64,000 nucleotides of DNA, taken from NCBI RefSeq assembly GCF_042492175.1, contig NZ_CP170453.1, forward strand, positions 1,550,001 through 1,614,000, read 5' to 3'. The notes under the pieces are model-generated. The model ran no database searches. It was not told the DNA's origin and worked only from the letters and a program-made list of their open reading frames with translations. The stretch is from CAJXSN01 sp947492235 (lineage in GTDB: Bacteria > Pseudomonadota > Alphaproteobacteria > Sphingomonadales > Sphingomonadaceae). The position numbers and the translations under genes were made by a program. Below are positions 57,799 to 64,000 of the stretch, in pieces; position 1 is the first letter of the stretch, and each line of letters opens with the position of its first letter.

Positions 57799-59337
57799 TC
57801 ACTCATACCCCAAATCCGAATAATCACGGAAATTTGCATCGGTGAACTTCGTGACTTCGCTTTCGAAGTGCAGGTCGACATTGCCGGTCGAACCGTGGCG
57901 CTGTTTGGCTACGATCAGTGTCGCATTGCCCCGGAGCTGGTCATACTTCTCTTCCCATGCCCGGTATTTCTCCACCACGTCCTGGGAACTCGTTTCATTG
58001 GGAACTTCGGGGCGGATCGCCTCGTGATAGTAATCGCCGCGATAGATAAACCACACCATATCGGCGTCCTGCTCGATCGAGCCGGATTCGCGCAGGTCGG
58101 ACAGCATCGGCTTCTTGTCTTCGCGCTGCTCCACCGCACGGCTCAGCTGCGAGAGCGCGATCACCGGCAAAGACAGCTCCTTGGCCAGCGTTTTGAGACC
58201 ACGACTGATTTCCGAAATCTCGTTGACGCGGTTGTCCTGACTGCGGCCCGAACCCTGCATCAGCTGCAGATAGTCGACGACAATCAGCCCGATATCATGC
58301 TTGCGCTTGAGGCGGCGGGCGCGGTTGCGCAGGCCCGAAATCGACAGCGCTGCCGTGTCGTCGATAAAAAGCGGCAATTCGGACAGCCTCTGGCTGGCAT
58401 TGGCCAGTTTCTGAAACTCGTCGCGATTGAGCTTGCCCGACCGCAAGGAGGAAGAGGAAATCCCGGCCTGCTCTGCCAGAATACGGGTGGCCAGCTGGTC
58501 GGCGCTCATCTCCAGACTGAAAAACGCCACTGGCGCCCCCTGATTGACGTCGCCGCCATCGCGCTGGAAATCGAGATGCTCTGCCGCGCAGTTGAAGGCG
58601 ATATTTGTCGCCAGCGAGGTTTTGCCCATGCCCGGACGTCCGGCCAGAATGATCAGGTCGGAATCATGCAGGCCGGCCGTCTTGTAGTCGATGTTCTTGA
58701 GGCCCGAAGTGCGCCCCGAAACGCCGCCGCCCGAATTCATCGCCGCTTCGGCCAGTTTCAGCGCGGTCTTGGTGGCCGTGGCAAAGGTCGTCGCCTCGCT
58801 GCCCGATGCCGCGCCCTCGGCCACCTGGAACAGCGACGCTTCGGCCTGCTCGATCTGCTTCATCGGTTCGACCGTTTCGCTGGTGTCGAGCGCGCCCTCC
58901 ACCAGATCGCGGCCAACGGTGACCAATTCGCGCAGCAATGCCAGATCGTAAATCTGCTGGGCCAGATCGCGCGGGGCGAGCAGGCCCTGCCCATCGGCGG
59001 TCAGCTGCGCGAGATAGGTCGTGCCGCCCAGTTCGGACAGTCCCTCGTCGCCTTCGAAATAGGGCTTCAGCGTCACCGGGCTTGCGGTGGCATTGCGGTC
59101 GATCAGCGCCAGCACGCGTTCGAAAATCTTGCCGTGGATCGGCGCATAGAAATGCTGCGCGCCCAGCGGGGTCTGCAAATCTTCCACCACACGGTTGTCG
59201 ATCAGCACTGCGCCCAGAAACGCCGCCTCTGCCTCTACGTTGGCTGGCAGGGTGCGGCCCGATTCGCCTTCCTTTGCGGATGGGCCGGTGGCTGCGGGGT
59301 TCTCGTCGGTTCGGATCAGGAGGTCTTGGTCGGACAT
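57799..59337 (-). CDS. dnaB: Replicative DNA helicase
   Basis: 512 residues from ATG 59337. The N-terminal DnaB domain begins LPANVEAEAAFLGAVLIDN, and the RecA-like domain holds Walker A GRPGMGKTS, FFSLEMS, the VVDYLQLM Walker B, and the ALSQLSRAVEQREDKKPMLSDLRESGSIEQDADM motif. The reading frame is intact, with no intein. It unwinds DNA at the fork as a hexamer. No dnaC or rplI neighbour is present. The 145 bases to the divergent UPF0262 gene hold no clear sigma70 pattern by eye. Confidence 0.97.
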   Translation of the reverse strand: MSDQDLLIRTDENPAATGPSAKEGESGRTLPANVEAEAAFLGAVLIDNRVVEDLQTPLGAQHFYAPIHGKIFERVLALIDRNATASPVTLKPYFEGDEGLSELGGTTYLAQLTADGQGLLAPRDLAQQIYDLALLRELVTVGRDLVEGALDTSETVEPMKQIEQAEASLFQVAEGAASGSEATTFATATKTALKLAEAAMNSGGGVSGRTSGLKNIDYKTAGLHDSDLIILAGRPGMGKTSLATNIAFNCAAEHLDFQRDGGDVNQGAPVAFFSLEMSADQLATRILAEQAGISSSSLRSGKLNRDEFQKLANASQRLSELPLFIDDTAALSISGLRNRARRLKRKHDIGLIVVDYLQLMQGSGRSQDNRVNEISEISRGLKTLAKELSLPVIALSQLSRAVEQREDKKPMLSDLRESGSIEQDADMVWFIYRGDYYHEAIRPEVPNETSSQDVVEKYRAWEEKYDQLRGNATLIVAKQRHGSTGNVDLHFESEVTKFTDANFRDYSDLGYE

Positions 59338-59482
59338 GCCACGCTGTGTGGCCGCGCCGCCGCAGGGTGGCAAGGGGCTATGGGGGCGCATAAGCCACAC
59401 CCCGCCTGTGGATAGTGGGGATGGTTCTCACACCCCTTGCAGGAAGCGGCGGCAATCTGCGAAAGCGCACCTGCTAACAATT

Positions 59483-60001
59483 ATGTCCGATCCCGTTTCA
59501 TCCTCCCCGGAAGACCCGCAGCCGACCTGGCGACTCTCGCATGTGGAGCTGGATGAAGAGACGATTCTGTGGCGCAATGCCGATGTCGAGCAGGAGCGCC
59601 GGGTCGCCATTTTCGATCTGATCGATGAAAACCTGTTCCGCCCCGTGCGCGCGTCTGAGGCCGGGCATCAGGGGCCGTACCGGTTGAAACTGGCGGTGCA
59701 GGACGGGCGTCTGGCGATGGATATCCGCAATGAAGCGGATGAAGAGCTGGAGATGCTGCTGCTTGGGCTGGCACGGTTCCGCCGCCCGATCCGCGAGTAT
59801 TTCGCCATTTGCGACAGCTATTATCAGGCCATCCGCAAGGCTACGCCGGCGGAGATCGAGACAATCGATATGGCCCGGCGGGGCGTGCACAACAATGCAG
59901 CCGAACTGCTGGTCGAACGGCTGGAGGGCAAGGTCCACACCGATTTCGCCACCGCGCGCCGCCTGTTTACGCTGATATGCGTGCTGCATATCCGGGGCTG
60001 A
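59483..60001 (+). CDS. UPF0262 family protein
   Basis: 172 residues. The family signature is recognised in DEETILWRNADVEQERRVAIFDLIDENLF, PYRLKLAVQDGRLAMDIRNE and GVHNNAAELLVERLEGKVHTDFATARRLFTLICVLHIRG. UPF0262 proteins are confined largely to alphaproteobacteria and have no proven function. ATG 59483 is preferred because the upstream frame overlaps dnaB. The GH25-like gene starts three bases after the stop, so they share a transcript. Confidence 0.88.
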   Translation: MSDPVSSSPEDPQPTWRLSHVELDEETILWRNADVEQERRVAIFDLIDENLFRPVRASEAGHQGPYRLKLAVQDGRLAMDIRNEADEELEMLLLGLARFRRPIREYFAICDSYYQAIRKATPAEIETIDMARRGVHNNAAELLVERLEGKVHTDFATARRLFTLICVLHIRG

Positions 60002-60004
60002 CAT

Positions 60005-60721
60005 ATGGCGCGGGGGAGCAGCAGACGGGGTAAGCGGAAAAGCGGCTGGCTGATCAAAGGGCTGGCTGTGCTGGCGCTGGTCATCGGCATCGGCGCAGCG
60101 TGGCTGTGGTGGGACACCCAGCACTGGCGGCCCGACGAAGGCGCCTATCCCGATCAGGGCGTGGAGATTTCCGCCAGCGACGGCGTGGTCAATTTCCGCA
60201 CTCTTCGGGCGCTGGGCGCGGGCTTTGCCTATCTGCATGCCAGCGACGGCGAAGGCGCGCAGGACCCGGCCTTTACCGCCAATCTGCGCAGCGCGCGCGA
60301 GGCGGGGCTGCAGGTCGGAGCGATCCACCGCTTCGACCCATGCCGCCCGGCCGACAAGCAATCGGCCAATTTCGTCACTATGGTCCCGCGCGACACGGAC
60401 CTGCTCCCGCCCGTCATCGCGCTGACGCGGGATGCCGCGACATGCGAGGCGCGGATCAACGAGGCGGCGGTCGAAAGCGAGCTGATGACGCTGGCCAACC
60501 AGATCGAGAATCACGAGGGCAAGCCGGTGATCCTGAAAATCGGCCCCGAATTCGAAGCGCAATACGGGCTGGCCGGCCGGATCGAGCGGCAATTGTGGCT
60601 GGTCCGCACGCGGCTGCTGCCCGATTATGGCGGGCGTCCATGGCTGATCTGGACCGCGAACGAGGCCATGGTGGTCGACGGAGCGGACGAACCGCTGCGC
60701 TGGCTGGTGGTGCGATCATGA
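60005..60721 (+). CDS. GH25-like protein with altered catalytic residues
   Basis: 238 residues: a basic N-terminus, one membrane anchor (GLAVLALVIGIGAAWLWW) and a GH25 (lysozyme-type) barrel: GVEISASDGVVNFRTLRALGAGFAYLHASDGEG, DPAFTANLRSAREAGLQVGAIHRFDP, and LPPVIALTRDA. In active GH25 enzymes the first strand has Asp-Val/Ile-Ser and the sixth PVLD-x-E with the catalytic Glu; here these are Glu and an Ala/Thr context, so cell-wall hydrolysis is doubtful. It may bind peptidoglycan or have taken a different role. It is coupled to cdd by an ATGA overlap. Confidence 0.78.
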   Translation: MARGSSRRGKRKSGWLIKGLAVLALVIGIGAAWLWWDTQHWRPDEGAYPDQGVEISASDGVVNFRTLRALGAGFAYLHASDGEGAQDPAFTANLRSAREAGLQVGAIHRFDPCRPADKQSANFVTMVPRDTDLLPPVIALTRDAATCEARINEAAVESELMTLANQIENHEGKPVILKIGPEFEAQYGLAGRIERQLWLVRTRLLPDYGGRPWLIWTANEAMVVDGADEPLRWLVVRS

Positions 60722-61149
60722 CGGAGGCTGTTGTGGACGAAGGCGATCTGATTGCAGCGGCACATGCGGCTGCGGCCCATTCCTACAGCCCCTATTCCGA
60801 CTATGCGGTGGGCGCGGCGCTGGGCTTCGCTGATGGCAGTGTGGTGACCGGCACCAATATCGAAAACGCGAGCTACGGTCTCGCCTTGTGCGCCGAGACA
60901 GTGGCGGTGGCCAGGGCGATGGGCGAGGGCGCCCGCGGCGGTCTACAGATGGTCGCCGTGGTCGGCCCGGCGGACAAAGGCGGGGGAGAGCCGATCACCC
61001 CGTGCGGACGGTGCCGGCAGGTGCTTAACGAGCTGGCGGCGCTGGGCGGGACGGATCCGCTGATCCTGTGCGTGGGCGCTCAGGAAACGCGGCGTGTACA
61101 GCTGAGCGCGCTGCTCCCCGATGCTTTCGGACCGGCCAGCCTGGATTAA
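60718..61149 (+). CDS. cdd: Cytidine deaminase
   Basis: 143 residues, the size of the homotetrameric type. The zinc site is GLALCAETVA with the catalytic Glu after Cys, and PCGRCRQV supplies two more Cys. The substrate-binding NIENASYG is conserved. The start ATG 60718 overlaps the preceding stop. It deaminates cytidine and deoxycytidine in pyrimidine salvage. No deoA, pyrimidine phosphorylase or uracil transport gene follows, so the salvage genes are dispersed. Confidence 0.93.
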   Translation: MTEAVVDEGDLIAAAHAAAAHSYSPYSDYAVGAALGFADGSVVTGTNIENASYGLALCAETVAVARAMGEGARGGLQMVAVVGPADKGGGEPITPCGRCRQVLNELAALGGTDPLILCVGAQETRRVQLSALLPDAFGPASLD

Positions 61150-61160
61150 ATCAGCCTCGC

Positions 61161-62207
61161 CTAGCTTGCCTTCACGATTTCGGCACCGGGGTCGGCATCC
61201 TTGTCCGATGCAGGCTCGAACGATTCGATAATTTCGCCCTCGCCATCGCGCAGGCAGAAACGCCCCTTCATCGGCAAATGGTCTGCGCCGACATTCTCCA
61301 GCACTTCGAAAGATTGCAGGCGGATTTCGTTCTTCACAAGCAACTGGTCGAGCGGCCAGCCGACAAATGCGAATTTCGCCGGGAAAGTTGGGTAGGTGCC
61401 GCGTCCGGCGCGCGGATCGCGGTAGTCGCCGTCTTCACGGAAACGCGTGGTCGTGGTGGACCATGGCACATCGTTGAAATCGCCCATCACAATCACGTCG
61501 GCCAGCTTGTCCGGCGTAATCTCTCCGGCCCGCGCGATCATGGCATCGCGCTGCGTCGTGTTCTGGCCCGGCAAAGGCGGGCGGGGATGCAGCCCGATAA
61601 ACTCGAACGCCGATTTGTTGGGCAGGCGCAGCGTGGCGTAAAGCGTGGGCGTATCCTCGGCGATATTGGTCAGCATCTTCGCCTTGATCACTTGCAATCG
61701 GCTGGCGAAGACCATGCCGTAGGTGTTCTCCAGCGGCATGGAGAGCGTTTCGGAATAGGCACTCAGCTGCGGTTCCAGTGCGTCCATCCACGCCGCATTG
61801 GTCTCCATCAGAAACAGCAGATCGGGGTTCTCGCGCTCTATCAGGGCGGCCACGCGGTCATACTGGTCGTTCGACTGTTTGACGTTGAGCGAGAGGGCGG
61901 TGAAGCACGACCCGGCAGCGTCATCGTCCGAAAACGCGATTTGCTCCTCCGCCATCGGGGCATAGGGCCACAACCGTGCGACCTGAATGGCTATGACCAC
62001 GGCGAGACCGCCCGCAATCCACCAGCCCGCCCGTTGACGAAACGCCAGCGCGAGCAGGGCAAGAACGACAGCCAGATAAAGGATCGGTTGCCGCACCAGA
62101 TCGACCACCCGGATAAGCCAGAAATCGCTGTCGCTGAGCGAGGCAAGGCTCGCGATCAGTAGAAGGGCAGTGGCAATACCAAGGACCAAAAGCCCCGCTT
62201 TGCGCAT
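61161..62207 (-). CDS. Membrane-anchored endonuclease/exonuclease/phosphatase-family protein
   Basis: 348 residues. Two or three N-terminal helices (about 5-22, 43-75) precede an EEP domain: SCFTALSLNVKQSNDQYDRVAALIERENPDLLFLMETN with the metal Glu, FIGLHPRPPLPGQNTTQRDAMI, DVIVMGDFNDVPWS and the final GADHLPM with the catalytic His. Family members cleave phosphodiesters in nucleic acids or phosphoinositides; with its periplasmic placement, nuclease or phosphatase action outside the cytoplasm is likely. ATG 62207 lies two bases after the upstream peptidase stop, so the genes form an operon. Confidence 0.87.
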   Translation of the reverse strand: MRKAGLLVLGIATALLLIASLASLSDSDFWLIRVVDLVRQPILYLAVVLALLALAFRQRAGWWIAGGLAVVIAIQVARLWPYAPMAEEQIAFSDDDAAGSCFTALSLNVKQSNDQYDRVAALIERENPDLLFLMETNAAWMDALEPQLSAYSETLSMPLENTYGMVFASRLQVIKAKMLTNIAEDTPTLYATLRLPNKSAFEFIGLHPRPPLPGQNTTQRDAMIARAGEITPDKLADVIVMGDFNDVPWSTTTTRFREDGDYRDPRAGRGTYPTFPAKFAFVGWPLDQLLVKNEIRLQSFEVLENVGADHLPMKGRFCLRDGEGEIIESFEPASDKDADPGAEIVKAS

Positions 62208-62209
62208 GG

Positions 62210-63355
62210 TCACTGCGCCTCGATCCACTCCAGCAATGCGCCGAGACACTCGCGGGCCAGCGCTTTGCAGCGTTCCGGGCTCCAACCCTGCGCGTCGTCG
62301 GGCCAGTCGTCATTGTCCTTGAACGGCATTTCCAGCGTCATGGCGCAGGCGCTGTAGCGCTCGGCCACCTGATTGGTGCTGATCGTCAGATTGGCCTTGC
62401 CCGGCGCGGATTTGGGATAGCCGAGTCTGGTCTGGAAATCGGGCGTGCGGCGCTCGAGGATATTCTGATAGCGATAAAACGCATCGCCCAGTTCATCGGT
62501 CCATGCCGGAATGCCCTCGAACCCGGCAAGGAACACAGCGGCAATCGCTTCGTCGCCATGCACATCCATGGCGAAGTGGACGCCGCTTTCATCCATCGCG
62601 TTCCGGATGGCGAGCACTTCGGGCGATTTTTCTGCGCTCGGTTCGGCCCATTCGCGGTTGAGATTGGTGCCCACCGCATTGGTGCGCAAATGCCCCCGGC
62701 GCGAACCGTCGGGATTGCAATTGGGCACAATATGCAGGCGGCAATGCTGGCGCAGCGCGCGCGCCACGGTGTCGGCCGGGTCGCACAGCATTTCCAATGC
62801 GCCCTCCATCCACCATTCGGCCATACTCTCGCCGGGATGCTGGCGGGCATAGAGCCACACCTGCTTCTCGCCCGTGCCCATTTCGAGGCAGTCGAGCGGC
62901 TGTCCGTCCAGCGTTTCGCCGAGACGGCGATAATGAACGCCCTCGGATGCGGCGCTTTCGGCCACCAGATCGTGGTGCCGCTCCATCGAATAGGGCGCGA
63001 AATAGGCGAACCATGTCACATCTGTGCCGGGGGCGTAGCGGATGGTCAGCGTGCCATCGTCCTCGTCCTTGTCGAAGCTGGACGGGGCGCGGCCCCAGAA
63101 ATCGCGGTCTTCGGAGACGCAGGCATTGTAGCCCGGCCAGCCCTGCGGATAGGCGCTGGCATTTAGGCCAGTGATCTTCAGCTCCAGCTCGCGGTCTCCC
63201 GCACCGGTGACGCGGAAGTGGAACCACTGGGCAAAGTCCGACTGGTGATCCTTGCGCAGGGCCAGTGTGGCCTTCGCGCCATCGATCGAGAGGATTTCGA
63301 TATTGCCGCTGTCAAAACCGGTGTCGATTGCGATGTTGCCTTGGGGGCCCGCCAT
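62210..63355 (-). CDS. M14-type cytosolic carboxypeptidase
   Basis: 381 residues, start ATG 63355 with GGAGG seven bases upstream and a one-base overlap with the previous stop. The N-terminal beta-sandwich domain (ITGLNASAYPQGWPGYNACVSEDRDFWGRAPSSFD) typical of CCP-like M14 proteins is followed by the catalytic domain: the zinc-binding ARQHPGESMAEWWMEG (H..E), NPDGSRRGHLRTNAVGTNLNREW for substrate carboxylate, MDVHGDEAI (third zinc His) and a late TLEMPFKD Glu. Bacterial CCP-like enzymes trim C-terminal residues from unknown peptides. No signal peptide is seen. Confidence 0.88.
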   Translation of the reverse strand: MAGPQGNIAIDTGFDSGNIEILSIDGAKATLALRKDHQSDFAQWFHFRVTGAGDRELELKITGLNASAYPQGWPGYNACVSEDRDFWGRAPSSFDKDEDDGTLTIRYAPGTDVTWFAYFAPYSMERHHDLVAESAASEGVHYRRLGETLDGQPLDCLEMGTGEKQVWLYARQHPGESMAEWWMEGALEMLCDPADTVARALRQHCRLHIVPNCNPDGSRRGHLRTNAVGTNLNREWAEPSAEKSPEVLAIRNAMDESGVHFAMDVHGDEAIAAVFLAGFEGIPAWTDELGDAFYRYQNILERRTPDFQTRLGYPKSAPGKANLTISTNQVAERYSACAMTLEMPFKDNDDWPDDAQGWSPERCKALARECLGALLEWIEAQ

Positions 63356-63978
63356 CAGTCCACCTCCACCAAAATTGTCTCGCCGTTCGCGCCGGGAAAT
63401 TCGCGGAACAGCGCGTCGGCAACGATGGCTGCGTTGGTTTGCGTTTCTGCTGCATCGGAGCCGGCAGACGCATCGAACTCGGCGCGGCCTTCCCACAAGA
63501 CGGTGTTGCTGGCCGCGTCTCTCAGAGTGACGGCCATCCGCGTTGTCACCTGCTCGCGCGCGCCGCCGCCCAGATTGATCCCGACGCCCACGCCGACACC
63601 GGAGCCATAGCTGCCCGTGCTACCGCCAACACCCACGCTGACAGGGGAGCGTTGACCAGCTTCGCCGCGCACAAATCGCTCCAGCTGCACCTGCGCCACG
63701 CGCTGCGCGCCGTCGCGGCTCTGCTCGGAATAGCCCAATCGCGCCAGCTCGGCGGCAATGGCTGCTTTGTACGGGGCCAGTTCCAGACCTTCGCCTTCAT
63801 ATCCCGGGGCGCTTTCGATAAACAGCGTCGTGCCGCCCAGCATCGCATCCGCGGCTACAAAGCGGGTGACCTGCACCGGTCCTGGCGCAGGCGTGGCGCA
63901 GGCGGCGAGTGCCAGAGGAGCTGACAGGGCAAGCGCGAAAGTGCGGAGGCGAATGTTGGTGGCTTTTGGCAAAGTCAT
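63355..63978 (-). CDS. DUF4136 lipoprotein
   Basis: 207 residues. A lipoprotein signal ends LALAAC, and the DUF4136 core follows: LELAPYKAAIAAELARLGYSEQS, QVQLERFVRG, a glycine-rich segment (VGVGGSTGSYGSGVGVGVGINLGGG) and TTRMAVTLRDAASNTVLWEGRAEFDA. The glycine-rich stretch is a common feature of this family. Function is unknown; envelope location follows from the lipidation signal. Its stop overlaps the carboxypeptidase start by one base, so the three minus-strand genes form a probable operon. Confidence 0.85.
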   Translation of the reverse strand: MTLPKATNIRLRTFALALSAPLALAACATPAPGPVQVTRFVAADAMLGGTTLFIESAPGYEGEGLELAPYKAAIAAELARLGYSEQSRDGAQRVAQVQLERFVRGEAGQRSPVSVGVGGSTGSYGSGVGVGVGINLGGGAREQVTTRMAVTLRDAASNTVLWEGRAEFDASAGSDAAETQTNAAIVADALFREFPGANGETILVEVD

Positions 63979-64000
63979 AGTTGCAATTCCTTCATGGAAA

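Noticed and set aside
1..64000. CRISPR arrays, rRNA or tRNA genes
   Set aside because: No regularly spaced direct repeats and no cloverleaf or rRNA-like segments were recognised in the intergenic regions, all of which are short.

Overview
The window looks like a chromosomal segment of a high-GC alphaproteobacterium, most probably Sphingomonadales (Erythrobacter-like). The signs are a large TonB-dependent receptor beside a Rieske oxygenase, many acyl-CoA dehydrogenase and crotonase genes, a UPF0262 gene, a Wza/Wzz/Wzy exopolysaccharide cluster and GTG/ATGA-coupled operons. This placement is inferred from gene content; there is no rRNA, tRNA, CRISPR array or clear prophage in the window.

Region 1 (1-15771): the end of a ring-hydroxylating oxygenase, a TonB-dependent receptor with a clear terminator, and scattered CoA-ester catabolism genes (two crotonases and two acyl-CoA dehydrogenase-like subunits). 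Inserted between the two crotonases is a two-gene minus-strand operon: a 494-residue TIR-domain protein translationally coupled to a 2308-residue STAND NTPase. The NTPase has one membrane segment, a long coiled coil and four C-terminal YHS-like repeats. It resembles a STAND conflict or defence system with an unusual sensor and is the best candidate for an undescribed system.

Region 2 (15882-32788): an exopolysaccharide locus bracketed by signalling genes. At the left are a membrane histidine kinase and a PAS-HisKA-REC-HPt hybrid kinase. The middle holds a GT26/phosphoglycosyl-transferase fusion, a flippase, three glycosyltransferases, a polymerase, a chain-length regulator and a Wza-type export lipoprotein. 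At the right a heme-NO-binding (H-NOX) gene overlaps a sigma54-dependent response regulator. Four sigma54-type promoters (-24/-12) face the fusion gene, the flippase, wza and hnoX, with paired palindromes between the first two. The layout suggests an NO-responsive, sigma54-controlled exopolysaccharide switch.

Region 3 (32808-39832): thiolase, EchA19-like crotonase, alpha-methylacyl-CoA racemase and two LCAD-type acyl-CoA dehydrogenases. This set suits degradation of methyl-branched or sterol/isoprenoid side chains. A small GIY-YIG nuclease gene lies exactly between inverted repeats, like a miniature selfish element.

Region 4 (39921-49530): a coupled trio of DUF3604 lipoprotein, parvulin-type isomerase and HupE/UreJ-type membrane protein; a DevBCA/TolC-like ABC exporter operon; and a divergent TetR gene with a tandem-palindrome operator, coupled to a thioesterase gene.

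Region 5 (49621-63978): mostly housekeeping and conserved genes: ftsH, a small secreted protein, two DUF3667 membrane proteins, a sterol-desaturase-family hydroxylase, a ParA-like ATPase, rpoZ, a phospholipase D-family synthase, dnaB, UPF0262, a GH25-like protein lacking its usual catalytic residues, cdd, an EEP-family hydrolase, an M14 cytosolic-type carboxypeptidase and a DUF4136 lipoprotein. No gene-free stretch exceeds about 300 bases.
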